64,000 nucleotides of DNA from assembly GCA_016788205.1 (NCBI GenBank), contig JAEUTA010000006.1, positions 1 to 64,000 on the forward strand, written 5' to 3'. Shown one piece after another: positions 40,667-49,920 of the stretch. The position numbers and the translations under genes were made by a program. This DNA comes from Flavobacteriales bacterium. Lineage in GTDB: Bacteria > Bacteroidota > Bacteroidia > Flavobacteriales_F > PHOS-HE28. A model generated the notes under the pieces. That model made no database searches. It saw nothing but the letters and a program-made list of their open reading frames with translations, and was not told the DNA's origin. Every line of letters starts with the position of its first letter. The first letter of the stretch is position 1.

Positions 40667-42307
40667 TTATGTCACTTTGAACGACAACGAACCCAGGTTA
40701 CGCGTGGTACCATCCGGACCACGGGCCTTGATCTGTTCGATGTACACCTTCTGGCCAGGTTTGGCCTTCTGGAACATCTCTTTCATGTCGCCGCTCACAG
40801 CAGCACCGTTCGTGATCTTCTCAATGGGCGTGCCACCCACGATCATGGTCACCTTGTACCCGACGATCTCGAACTTCAGGTCGAACTCGAAGTCGATCAT
40901 CTTGGCGATCACACCAGCAGCGGCGGTGAGTTCGGGCTTCTTGATCGTCTCGTCGTCCACGCTCTTACCAGCGAAATAAGGACGTGGGTTCGGCACGTTC
41001 TTCACGCGGAATTTCATGCCGGGCATCGACTTCTTACTACCGTCCGGGTTGGTCACTGTCGCACCGATGGTCGCTTCCGATTCCTTACCTGGGCGCATGA
41101 TGTAACCATCAGCGGCCTTGGTAAGCGCACCGTTGGTGGCACTGGCAACAATGTCCTTATTGCTGTAACCGGAAACACTGACACTGACGGGGTTGTCCAC
41201 ACCGCGATAGAAGACGTTCATCTTCGTGGGACTTACCACCAAGCTCGGCGCAGCGACTTCATACTCCGTAGTGAACACCTCCGTGGTGATCTCTCCACCC
41301 ACAGGCTTGTACTTGATGATACCGCTCACCGTGCGAAGACCGGCTCCCGACGCCACTTGCTCGAGTTTGGCCATGGCCCCGTTCATCGGCAGCTTGATGG
41401 ACTCACCGATGATCTCCTTCTTGGCAGTGTCAACGCGTGCACCAGGCCCGGCGATGAACACCTCCGGGGCGTTCTGGTCGTCATAGGCGCCCAAGAAGAT
41501 GTCCGCAGAGTACTTCGCACCAACGGTAACGTAGCTGCTTTGTGGCTTCACGATGGCGGTGAGCTTATTGAACTTGAAGCTCTTGCCCTCCACGGCGTCC
41601 ATCATCCGCTTCACCACTTCACCTTCAGCGTTCCGGACATCAGCCTGGATCTTGCTGAGGATGGTGATACCCGCGGCCAATGGAACATGGTAGAAGTTGA
41701 TGCTCTGCCAGTTGTTCATGGTACCGCTCGCATCGGCACGATCCTCGAAGTTGAAGACACGGTCCATGGAAGCCGCCAATTCCTTGTCGTCCTTGCGGCT
41801 GTTCTTCACCAACTCACGGAAAGCCTCGAGCTTGTTCCGGAGGTCGGTAGCTGACATGGGGCCATCTTTAGGCTTCGCCGGTTCACCGCCGATGAGGAGG
41901 TTGGTCAATTCGTCATGGCTGTCCTTCTTGGTCACTTTGGCAAGATCAACGATGCGACCATCGCCGAGCACCACGCTATCCATAGGCCAACCTTCCGCCT
42001 TGATGATGGCAGCAGCTTTGATCGAGTCGATGTAGGCCACTATCTCCGCACCGGAAGACTTGATCTTCTTCGCCTCGTTCCATGCCGCACCATACTTCGC
42101 TGCATTCTCCCCCGCGAACGCCTCGAAGCTCTTGTACTGAGCGTTCATCTTGTCGTTGAGCGAGAGCTTGGTGTTCTCCAGACCGTTGTTCACGGTGATG
42201 AAGCTGTCCAGGATCTCCTTGGATACGTTCATCGCCAGAAGCGCTGTCAGTACCAAGTACATCATATTGATCATCGCCTGTCGAGGCGACTGTTTTCCGC
42301 TAGCCAT
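40667..42307 (-). CDS. gldM: T9SS/gliding motor shaft protein GldM
   Basis: 546 residues, full length for the family. A single N-terminal helix (MINMMYLVLTALLAMNVSKEIL) anchors a periplasmic shaft of four domains; conserved segments include SGTMNNWQSINFYHVPLAAGITILSKIQADVR and VVSPTKMNVFYRGVDNPVSVSVSGYS. GldM dimers thread through the GldL pentamer and transmit proton-driven rotation to the GldKN ring. It lies in order gldK-L-M-N on the minus strand. A complete paralogue exists 3 kb downstream. Confidence 0.96.
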   Translation of the reverse strand: MASGKQSPRQAMINMMYLVLTALLAMNVSKEILDSFITVNNGLENTKLSLNDKMNAQYKSFEAFAGENAAKYGAAWNEAKKIKSSGAEIVAYIDSIKAAAIIKAEGWPMDSVVLGDGRIVDLAKVTKKDSHDELTNLLIGGEPAKPKDGPMSATDLRNKLEAFRELVKNSRKDDKELAASMDRVFNFEDRADASGTMNNWQSINFYHVPLAAGITILSKIQADVRNAEGEVVKRMMDAVEGKSFKFNKLTAIVKPQSSYVTVGAKYSADIFLGAYDDQNAPEVFIAGPGARVDTAKKEIIGESIKLPMNGAMAKLEQVASGAGLRTVSGIIKYKPVGGEITTEVFTTEYEVAAPSLVVSPTKMNVFYRGVDNPVSVSVSGYSNKDIVASATNGALTKAADGYIMRPGKESEATIGATVTNPDGSKKSMPGMKFRVKNVPNPRPYFAGKSVDDETIKKPELTAAAGVIAKMIDFEFDLKFEIVGYKVTMIVGGTPIEKITNGAAVSGDMKEMFQKAKPGQKVYIEQIKARGPDGTTRNLGSLSFKVT

Positions 42308-42358
42308 TTCGTTCCAACAGGTATTTTTACTGGTTCCTTATTCCCGTTGTGGAAAGGA

Positions 42359-43150
42359 TCAGCCGCGGACGGTCATGGCGGCCAGCATGTTGCCGTACAC
42401 CGTGTTCAGCTTGGCGAGGTTGTCGCTAAGTTCAGCGATGTTCTCCTTGTAGCGCTTGGTATCATCCACCGAGTTGCGGAGGTTGGTGAGCATTTCGCCC
42501 ATGCCTTCGAACATCTGGTTGGCGGCCTCGAGCTTCTCGCGGCTTCCACGCAACTGCATTTCGTACATCTCGTTCAGCGCGGTCAGGTTGGCGCTCATCT
42601 TCTGGAGGCTTTCCCCAGCGTTGCGGCCAGCATCCACGTTGTTGGTCAGGCCAACGAGGCTTTCGCTCGCCTTGGCGTAGCTGTCGCTCAGGCTGCTCAC
42701 CTTGGCGCTGGCATCCTTCAGGCTCGTCGCGTACTCGCCCGTTGCCGCAGCGGCACCGGAAACTTCGCCCAGTTGCTTGGCCTGGTCGCTCAAGGAACGC
42801 ATGCCATCACCGAGGCTGGCGATGAGTTCCGGCTCGATCTTGGCGCTTTCCAGCATGTCATCCAACTGCTCGGTGATCGAGCGCTGGTCCTCCTTCTTGA
42901 ATTCTTCGCCCTCGTGCTTCTCGCCGGTCGCGAGCTCGGGGTATACCAAGCTCCAATCGGGATCCTCATGCGGAGGTTCGAATGCCGAGAAGAAGAAGAT
43001 GATCGCTTCCGTACTAAGGCCGATGATCAAGAAGAAGCTGGCGAAAGGCCAGTGCTGGATCTTGAACAAAGCACCTACGATCACGACCGCTGCACCGATA
43101 CCGTACAACTTGGCCATGAAGTTCTTCCACTTCTTGCTGCCGGGTTTCAT
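42359..43150 (-). CDS. gldL: T9SS/gliding motor protein GldL
   Basis: 263 residues. Two transmembrane helices (LYGIGAAVVIVGALFKIQHW, then FASFFLIIGLSTEAIIFFFSAFEPP) include the conserved HW motif and the intramembrane Glu of STEAIIFFFSAFEPP implicated in proton use. A long helical cytoplasmic domain follows. GldL pentamers form the inner-membrane stator around GldM. Only one gldL is seen here although gldM is duplicated. Confidence 0.95.
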   Translation of the reverse strand: MKPGSKKWKNFMAKLYGIGAAVVIVGALFKIQHWPFASFFLIIGLSTEAIIFFFSAFEPPHEDPDWSLVYPELATGEKHEGEEFKKEDQRSITEQLDDMLESAKIEPELIASLGDGMRSLSDQAKQLGEVSGAAAATGEYATSLKDASAKVSSLSDSYAKASESLVGLTNNVDAGRNAGESLQKMSANLTALNEMYEMQLRGSREKLEAANQMFEGMGEMLTNLRNSVDDTKRYKENIAELSDNLAKLNTVYGNMLAAMTVRG

Positions 43151-43242
43151 CGTTCGTCCTTGCGTTTTTAGGTTCTGAGAGAATTCGTCTGGTTCTTATG
43201 AATGCGACCGTCCTGGTTCCGTAACGGCCGTTGATTCCTGGT

Positions 43243-44595
43243 CTAGAGGTCCTCCGCGTTCACCGCCTTGCCACGGCCCAAGAAGGTCATCACCGAGCGG
43301 AAGCCGATGTAAGCCTTCGTGGTGTCCTGGTACTCGTAGCTACGGGTACCGGTCTGCATGTAATACCCGATGTCCTTCCAAGACCCACCGCGGATCACCT
43401 TGCGCTTCAGCGAAGGAGGATCGTTCATGAGGGCATCGTAGCTGTACTCAGGGTTCAGGTCGTGATCGAAGTCGTACACGCTCTCATCGAACGCTGTACT
43501 GGTCCACTCCGCCACGTTGCCGGACATCTGGTACAAGCCGTAGTCGTTCGGCGTGTAGCTGTCCACGGGGACGGTATGGAAACCACCATCATCCACGTAG
43601 TTGCCGTGCAATGGCTTGAAGTTACCCAGGAAGCAGCCCTGACGGTTACGTACGTAAGGTCCACCCCACGGATAGGGAGCCTGATCCAAGCCACCGCGCG
43701 AGGCATATTCCCACTCCGCTTCGGTCGGCAAGCGGAACCGGTTGATGAACGCATCGCCGTTCTCGTTCAACCAGGTGTTCATGAGCTGGGTGCGCCATAC
43801 GTTGAAGGCATTGGCTTGCTGCCAGGTCACTCCCACCAAAGGATACTCATCATAAGCCGGATGCCAGAAATAGTTCTCGGTCATCGGCTCGTTGAACGAA
43901 TAGGTGAAGTCGTGCACCCAGACCAAGGTGTCAGGATACACATTGATGATCTCCTTGATGATGAACTTGGAGCGATCGCTGTGCCCACGGATGGCGTTGT
44001 TCTGGCCCTTCACGTTGGTGTAGCTCAGATCCAGGTCGCGGGCGTTGTTCGCCTTCCGGGCGGCCTCCTTCAGGTCGATCCAGTAATACTCGAACATGAG
44101 CTTGCGCGTATCCACCTCCTTGCGACGGTAGAACTGCTCGCTTTCGCTCAGGAACATATCGGCAAGGGCTTCGCGCTCCTCATCGCCGTACCAATTGATG
44201 CGCTCGCGCCAGTTGATGATCGGGGGATCGATCTCCTCGCCGAATTCATCCTCGGTGATCACGTGTTCGCCGATGTCCTCATCGCCCAGGATACGCTTGG
44301 CGATGGAGTCACGCACGTAGTACACGAATTGCCGGTACTCGTTGTTGGTGATCTCCGTCTGATCGATGTAGAAGGCCTGTACGGATACGGTCTTGCTCTT
44401 GCTCACCGATGCGTACGGTACATCCTGATCACTGGGACCCATGACATACGAACCCATGGGGATGTAGTTCATCCCGTAGGGGTCAACATCATACCAGCCG
44501 GGTCGGCCTTGTACGCCGATGAGCTGCCCCTGGCCACCACCGCCACAGCTAGCCAGCAAGCCAATGGCGCAGAGATACACTATGGGACGTTCCAT
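43243..44595 (-). CDS. gldK: gliding motility/T9SS lipoprotein GldK
   Basis: 450 residues from the ATG giving MERPIVYLCAIGLLASCGGG; the lipobox LLASC gives Cys17. An in-frame extension to 44679 would bury the signal peptide. The body is a formylglycine-generating-enzyme/sulfatase-modifying-factor fold (GSYVMGPSDQDVPYA, IDQTEITNNEYRQFV, RLPTEAEWEYASRGG, MSGNVAEWTSTAF, KVIRGGSWKD), used structurally here. GldK is tethered to the outer membrane and forms the periplasmic ring with GldN. Preceded by porP/sprF. Confidence 0.96.
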   Translation of the reverse strand: MERPIVYLCAIGLLASCGGGGQGQLIGVQGRPGWYDVDPYGMNYIPMGSYVMGPSDQDVPYASVSKSKTVSVQAFYIDQTEITNNEYRQFVYYVRDSIAKRILGDEDIGEHVITEDEFGEEIDPPIINWRERINWYGDEEREALADMFLSESEQFYRRKEVDTRKLMFEYYWIDLKEAARKANNARDLDLSYTNVKGQNNAIRGHSDRSKFIIKEIINVYPDTLVWVHDFTYSFNEPMTENYFWHPAYDEYPLVGVTWQQANAFNVWRTQLMNTWLNENGDAFINRFRLPTEAEWEYASRGGLDQAPYPWGGPYVRNRQGCFLGNFKPLHGNYVDDGGFHTVPVDSYTPNDYGLYQMSGNVAEWTSTAFDESVYDFDHDLNPEYSYDALMNDPPSLKRKVIRGGSWKDIGYYMQTGTRSYEYQDTTKAYIGFRSVMTFLGRGKAVNAEDL

Positions 44596-44718
44596 GTTCT
44601 TCCTGTTTTGCCGTTCCGATCGTTCCTTGCAGGGACCCCTATCCGCAGCTTTTCGGGTAAGCGAACACGCTGAAGACAAGGCTGATTACGGCAGTTGGGG
44701 TTACTTGGTTTCGGTCGC

Positions 44719-45654
44719 TTAGAGGAAACGTACGTTCTTGTAGATCTGAAGCTTCTCCTTCGGCGCGATGAGGAAGCAGTAGCTGACCATGATCTCGTGG
44801 CTGCCGCTGCTGTAGTTCTTCAACTGCGAAGTGGTCACATCATAACTGTAGCCGATCTTGGCCATCCCGTCCTTGTTCTTGCCTGTAGCGAACTGGTAGC
44901 CCACCATGGGCGCGATGGCATCTTCCGTCCGGTACGAAACGCCCAGCCAGACTTGGTTATTATAGAGCAGCGTTGCGTTCAGGTCCAACTGGGTGGAGGT
45001 TCCGTCGCTCTTGATGAGAGTGGAAGGCTGAAGCACATACTTCTTATCACCGACGAGGTCCCAGTTGTAACCAGCCTGCACGAAATAGTGGCGGGTGGCC
45101 TTGATGCTCACATCATCCAGCTCCACCTCTTGCAGGTGGGTGCTGCTGAGGCCGATCCAGAACTTGGGGTTGGTGTAGTACAAACCAGCACCGAGGTCGA
45201 AGCCGGAGTCGCTCTGTCCGTTCAGTGGGATTGAGGTATCATCCGCTGGGTTATCACGAGCGATCCAGTTGTTGCCCAACGTGTGGGCGATAAGACCGGC
45301 GCTAAGACCGATACCGAAGGTGCCGGGGCCGATCTTGCGGTGGAACGAGTAGCTCAGACGAGCGAAATTGCTTTTCTGCTGGCCCAGTTCGTCCAAGTAG
45401 ACGCTAAGGCCGATACCGCTGCTGATCTTGGAGATCGGCATCTGGGCATTGAACAAGCCGGTCTTGGGAGCGCCATCGAAACCCGACCATTGCTGGCGGA
45501 AGAAACCTGTGGCACAGATCTGGCCACTGGAGCCCGCGACGGCAGGGTTGATGGAGATCCGATCGAACATGTATTGCGTCAGTTGCGGATCTTGCTGGGC
45601 GAGAGCTGCACCAGCGACACACAAACCGACAGCTGCGGTAAGTATCCCCCTCAT
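44719..45654 (-). CDS. PorP/SprF-family type IX outer-membrane protein
   Basis: 311 residues from the ATG giving MRGILTAAVGLCVAGAALAQ, a signal peptide; a further upstream in-frame start would extend past the promoter. Hallmarks are QDPQLTQYMFDRISINPAVAGS, FFRQQWSGFDGAPKT and LSYSFHRKIG, then alternating beta strands ending SHEIMVSYCFLI. The family are 14-stranded outer-membrane barrels that attach to T9SS components or SprB-like adhesins. It stands directly before gldK on the same strand, 123 bases apart, so it is probably part of the motor locus. Confidence 0.93.
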   Translation of the reverse strand: MRGILTAAVGLCVAGAALAQQDPQLTQYMFDRISINPAVAGSSGQICATGFFRQQWSGFDGAPKTGLFNAQMPISKISSGIGLSVYLDELGQQKSNFARLSYSFHRKIGPGTFGIGLSAGLIAHTLGNNWIARDNPADDTSIPLNGQSDSGFDLGAGLYYTNPKFWIGLSSTHLQEVELDDVSIKATRHYFVQAGYNWDLVGDKKYVLQPSTLIKSDGTSTQLDLNATLLYNNQVWLGVSYRTEDAIAPMVGYQFATGKNKDGMAKIGYSYDVTTSQLKNYSSGSHEIMVSYCFLIAPKEKLQIYKNVRFL

Positions 45655-45721
45655 TCGTGTTTCGTCTTTTTCCGCCCTTCTTGGGACGACATATCCCAAG
45701 GGTCCTTTGTCAGAACCGGCG

Positions 45722-45729
45722 CCAATATA
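45722..45729 (-). promoter_or_regulatory. possible -7 element TATATTGG before porP/sprF
   Basis: One mismatch from TAnnTTTG on the minus strand, 68 bases upstream of the ATG. Confidence 0.25.
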
Positions 45730-45810
45730 ACAACATTCCGATCCGACCAAATACCGGATCGAACCCGAGGAATAGGGTTCCCAAGCCGATCAGGGGCATG
45801 CTTCCTTCGG

Positions 45811-46983
45811 TCAGGAGAGCTTCTGGAAGGTGCGCCACCAGCGGTCCGGCACCTCTTCCCGGCAGGCCATCCGGTAGTCCGAATAGGAGCATGGAACAAG
45901 GTGGTGACGTTCGAAGCGAGCTTCCTGTTCGGCCTTGTAAGGGATGTCCATCCACCACCGATCGCTCACCGTGCTCTTGTAGAACACCAGTTCCTGCTCA
46001 TGACCACGGATGGGTATGCGGAAGCGCGTGAACCGTTTGCGATCCAGCCAGGGCAGATCGTTGGTGCGGCTTCGGAAACCATCCAGGAAACACCAGACCA
46101 TCTGGGCCACCAGCTGGGCGGTGGTACTATCCTGATCCACGGTGGGGTCCATCTCATAGATCCCCACGGAGGTGATCTTTTCGCTGACACCGGCGTAGCG
46201 CATGAGCTGGCAGATCTCTTCGCCATGGAAGCCGTTCGGTCCAGGGCGGCTCGTACCGGGCGCATCGCTGCGGCGCACGCTGGTCATGTCCACACTAAGG
46301 GTATCGCCATTGCGCATCACAGGCTCGGCATCGGCCATGGTAGCGCGGAGCTCGCCGAGGCGGTGGGCATCGAAGAAGAGCTTGTCCATGAGCTCGATGC
46401 CGGGCTGATCCACCAGGTAGGTCTGGAAACCGAGGTTGCTGTAGTTGAACAGGTAGTTCGGCTGGCGCAATACGATGTGGCTGAGGTAGCTGCTCTCGGC
46501 CAGCCCTTGACCGGGGTCGCCCAGGTCGAAACGGGCATCCACGCAGACCAGGTTCGCGGTGCGCTCCAACTTCTCGTAGGCCAGGTATTGTGAGAAGGTG
46601 TGCCCCTGCCCTCCCCCGATCATGATGGGCACGATGTTCATGCGGATCAGCTCGGCAATGGTCTCCGAAACGGCATGCTGGGTATCGGCCGCGCTTGCAC
46701 CGGGGTGGATATCCCCCAAGTCCACGATGGCGATGTTTCCGTTCGGCATGAACAAGCGATACAATTCATCGCGCACCGCGTCCGGGGCGTGGGCCACCCC
46801 ACGCGGGCGGGCATGACCGGGATCATCGAGCAGCCCGAAGAAGGCGACCTGCATCCCCTCGAGGCTCGGGAAGCCTTTGCCTGCCATATGTGGCAACACG
46901 CTATCCCCAATGGAATTCGCAGGCCATTCGGGGCGTGACTGCCCAAAGCGCTCACTGGGCTTGAAGTAGATGCTGATGTCCAT
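45811..46983 (-). CDS. ureohydrolase (arginase/formimidoylglutamase)-fold protein with altered metal site
   Basis: 390 residues from the ATG giving MDISIYFKPSERFGQSRPEW. The arginase-superfamily fold is recognisable (VAFFGLLDDPGHARPRGVA, PIMIGGGQGHTFSQYLAYE, VCVDARFDLGDPGQ, LSVDMTSVRRSDAPG). The ligands of the two-manganese centre are changed: GGGHD reads GGGQGH, DAHxD reads DARFD, and the S-x-D-x-D-x-x-D-P motif reads SVDMTSVRRSDAPG. It may therefore lack hydrolase activity or use a different metal arrangement. It lies between topA and the gld locus. Annotating it as a catabolic enzyme would be unsafe. Confidence 0.8.
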   Translation of the reverse strand: MDISIYFKPSERFGQSRPEWPANSIGDSVLPHMAGKGFPSLEGMQVAFFGLLDDPGHARPRGVAHAPDAVRDELYRLFMPNGNIAIVDLGDIHPGASAADTQHAVSETIAELIRMNIVPIMIGGGQGHTFSQYLAYEKLERTANLVCVDARFDLGDPGQGLAESSYLSHIVLRQPNYLFNYSNLGFQTYLVDQPGIELMDKLFFDAHRLGELRATMADAEPVMRNGDTLSVDMTSVRRSDAPGTSRPGPNGFHGEEICQLMRYAGVSEKITSVGIYEMDPTVDQDSTTAQLVAQMVWCFLDGFRSRTNDLPWLDRKRFTRFRIPIRGHEQELVFYKSTVSDRWWMDIPYKAEQEARFERHHLVPCSYSDYRMACREEVPDRWWRTFQKLS

Positions 46984-47105
46984 GCGTGTACCTCGGCGGA
47001 TGCCGATACGGTTCCGCACGAAGGTCCGAGGTGCAAAAAGCAAGTGGGCATCCACTTCGCAGCGGATGCCCACAAAATGGTGTTGGCAACCCCGAGCCCT
47101 CCGGA

Positions 47106-49697
47106 TCAGGCCTTGGGGGCCTTCTTCGTTGCCTTCTTGGCCGCCTTCTTCGCGGCTTTTTTCGGGGCGGCTTTCTTCGCAGCCTTTGCTGGTGCGGCTT
47201 TTCTGGCGGAACGGCCCTTCTTCCCGCCCTTTCGTTCAGGCGCAGCGGCGAGGAGTGCTGTGGCCTCTTCCAGCGTCACATCCTCAGGTGCCTTTTCCTT
47301 GGGCACGTTGGCGTTCTTGGAACCGTCGGTGATGTACGGGCCATAACGACCGGCAAGCACCTGGATCTCGGATCCTTCGAATTCCTTCAGGATGTTCTGA
47401 CGGGTGCCAGCGAGTTTGGCTTCCACCAGCTCCACGGCACGCTCGAACGTGACGGTAGCGGGATCCTCGGCTTTCGGAACGTTCGCGTACGTCTTGCCGA
47501 ACTTCACGAAGGGGCCGAAGCGACCACGGCCTTGCACGATCATTTCCCCTTTGTATTCGCCGAGGTCGCGCGTGGCATTGGCGATCTTCTTCAGATCCAC
47601 CAACTCTACGGCTCGGCGCAGGTCGATCTCCAGCGGGTCATCCTCCGGCGTAAGGCTGGCGTAGGTGCTACCGAGGCGGACATAGGGACCAAAACGGCCG
47701 ATGCCAACAGAGACGATCTCGCCGTTGCTCTCACCCAAGGTGCGCGGCAACTTGAAGAGATCAAGCGCCTCCTGCAGCGTGATGGTCTGAATGCTCTGGT
47801 CCTTGCGCAGGCTGGCGAAACGCGGCTTGTCCTCGTCCTCGGCGGTACCGATCTGGATCATGGGCCCGAAACGACCGATACGCGCGATGATCGGCTTGCC
47901 GCTGGCCGGATCGATGCCGAGCTCGCGTGAACCCGTGGCACGTTCCGCCGTCTCCTGAACAACACCGATGGTCGCGTGGAACGGGTTGTAGAAACGGGCG
48001 AGCATCTCGCGCCAGTTCTCCTTGCCCTCGGCGATCACGTCGAACTCCTCCTCCACTTTCGCTGTGAAGTTGAGGTCCACCACGGTAGGGAAATGTTCCA
48101 CGAGGAAATCGTTCACCACCATCCCGATGTCCGTAGGGAAGAGTTTCTGCTTCTCGGCACCGGCGTTCTCGGTGGCAGTGACGTCGGTGACGGCGTTGTC
48201 GGCCAGGGTGAGAATCCGGTAGGCGCGCTTGGTGCCTTCGCGATCCTCCTTCACCACGTAGTTCTTCTTCTGCACCGTGCTGATGGTGGCAGCGTAGGTG
48301 CTCGGACGGCCGATGCCCAGTTCCTCCAACTTCTTCACCAAGCTTGCCTCGGTGTAGCGCGGCGAGGGACGATCGAAACGCTCGGTGGCGACCATCTCGC
48401 GCAGGCCGAGCTTCTCGCCCTGTTTCATGTCCGGCAGCAGGCCTTCCTGTTCATCGCTATCCTCATCGTCCTTACCTTCCATGTACACCTTGAGGAAACC
48501 ATCGAAGAGGATCACTTCGCCGGATGCCTTCAGGGCTTGTCCCGGGCGTGAACTGATGGCGATGTCCACCACGGTCTTCTCCAGCTCGGCATCAGCCATC
48601 TGGCTGGCGAGCGTACGCTTCCAGATAAGATCGTAGAGGCGCTCGGCATCGCGGTCGGCACCGGCGTTGCGCACCATCATGTCCGCCGGGCGGATGGCTT
48701 CGTGCGCTTCCTGCGCGCCCTTGCTCTTGCTGGTGTAGCGGCGTGGTTTGCTGTAGCGTTCGCCGTATTGGCTGCTGATCTGCGCAGCGGCCGCAGCGAT
48801 GGCGCCTTCGCTCAGGTTCACCGAATCGGTACGCATGTAGGTGATGTGCCCTTGCTCGTACAATCCCTGTGCGATCCGCATCGTGCGATCCACGCCGTAG
48901 CCCAGTTTGCGGCTCGCTTCCTGTTGCAGCGTTGACGTGGTGAACGGTGCGGCGGGAGTTCGTTTGCCGGGTTTCTTCTCCACGGCGTTCACCGTGAAAT
49001 CCGCGCCGATCGCCGTTTGCAGGAACTCCATCGCCTCGGGCTCCGTGGCGAAACGGGCGGGTAGTTCGGCTTTCACCTGCGCGCCGGTGCCTGTGGTGAA
49101 CACAGCGGTGATGCGGAAGGCGCTCTTGCTGTTGAAGTCGAGGATCTCGCGTTCGCGTTCCACGATAATGCGCACGGCTACGCTCTGCACACGACCCGCG
49201 CTCAGGCTCGGCTTCACCTTGCGCCAGAGCACAGGGCTGAGCTCATAACCCACCAACCGGTCCAACACGCGGCGGGCCTGTTGGGCATCCACCAGGTGGA
49301 TATCGATCTCGCGCGGGTTCTCGATGGCCTTCATCACGGCCGTCTTGGTGATCTCGTTGAAGGTGATGCGCTTCACCTTGTCGTTGGGCAGTTTCAGGGC
49401 TTCCTTCAGGTGCCAGCTGATGGCCTCTCCTTCGCGGTCTTCGTCGGTCGCGAGCCATACGGTCCCGGCCTTATCGGCTTCTTTCTGAAGCTGCTTCAGG
49501 CGGTCCTTCTTATCCTCGGGGATGATGTAGGTGGGCTCGAAGCCGTTCTCCACATCCACGCTCAGGTCACGCTCGGGAAGGTCGCGCACATGGCCGTAGC
49601 TGCTGAGCACGGTGTAGCCTTCACCCAAGTACTTCTCGATGGTCTTGGCTTTCGCCGGAGACTCCACGATGACCAGATCGCCGCTCTTCTTCGCCAT
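47106..49697 (-). CDS. topA: DNA topoisomerase I
   Basis: 863 residues from the ATG giving MAKKSGDLVIVESPAKAKTI; the extension to 49742 is not conserved. It relaxes negative supercoils. It has a TOPRIM domain with ESPAKAKTIEKYLG and ATDEDREGEAISWHL, and the active-site tyrosine in ITYMRTDSVNLSE. In place of classical zinc fingers there are several C-terminal topoisomerase repeats (GRFGPYVRLG, GRFGPFVKFG, GRYGPYITDG). The end is a Lys/Ala-rich tail of about 40 residues, probably for DNA binding. Confidence 0.97.
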   Translation of the reverse strand: MAKKSGDLVIVESPAKAKTIEKYLGEGYTVLSSYGHVRDLPERDLSVDVENGFEPTYIIPEDKKDRLKQLQKEADKAGTVWLATDEDREGEAISWHLKEALKLPNDKVKRITFNEITKTAVMKAIENPREIDIHLVDAQQARRVLDRLVGYELSPVLWRKVKPSLSAGRVQSVAVRIIVEREREILDFNSKSAFRITAVFTTGTGAQVKAELPARFATEPEAMEFLQTAIGADFTVNAVEKKPGKRTPAAPFTTSTLQQEASRKLGYGVDRTMRIAQGLYEQGHITYMRTDSVNLSEGAIAAAAAQISSQYGERYSKPRRYTSKSKGAQEAHEAIRPADMMVRNAGADRDAERLYDLIWKRTLASQMADAELEKTVVDIAISSRPGQALKASGEVILFDGFLKVYMEGKDDEDSDEQEGLLPDMKQGEKLGLREMVATERFDRPSPRYTEASLVKKLEELGIGRPSTYAATISTVQKKNYVVKEDREGTKRAYRILTLADNAVTDVTATENAGAEKQKLFPTDIGMVVNDFLVEHFPTVVDLNFTAKVEEEFDVIAEGKENWREMLARFYNPFHATIGVVQETAERATGSRELGIDPASGKPIIARIGRFGPMIQIGTAEDEDKPRFASLRKDQSIQTITLQEALDLFKLPRTLGESNGEIVSVGIGRFGPYVRLGSTYASLTPEDDPLEIDLRRAVELVDLKKIANATRDLGEYKGEMIVQGRGRFGPFVKFGKTYANVPKAEDPATVTFERAVELVEAKLAGTRQNILKEFEGSEIQVLAGRYGPYITDGSKNANVPKEKAPEDVTLEEATALLAAAPERKGGKKGRSARKAAPAKAAKKAAPKKAAKKAAKKATKKAPKA

Positions 49698-49775
49698 AGT
49701 ATCCCCAAAAAATGAGGCGGCAAAGAAAGGTCTCCGGATCAAGATCCCGACACCCGGTTAGCACCCCATTCTATA

Positions 49776-49793
49776 CTTCCCCTAAAGGGGAAG
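49776..49793. repeat. short palindrome between topA and msrB
   Basis: CTTCCCCT and AGGGGAAG form an 8-bp stem around AA. It lies upstream of two divergent genes, so it is not a terminator of either; it resembles the repeat found inside miaB. Confidence 0.45.
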
Positions 49794-49920
49794 GAAATTT
49801 TCAACAGGCGATGGACGGCTGTCGATACGATCCGAACCATCGGACGGGGTCGTATGTTCTTCAACCACCTTTGTCATGGAACGGAACGGCCGACGACCAA
49901 TGAGTCCCGAACAGATCGGG

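Noticed and set aside
45811..46983. Confident annotation as formimidoylglutamase or arginase
   Set aside because: The manganese-binding motifs are altered, so only the fold is claimed.
49776..49793. Terminator between topA and msrB
   Set aside because: Both genes start here and diverge, so there is no transcript end to serve; kept as a repeat.
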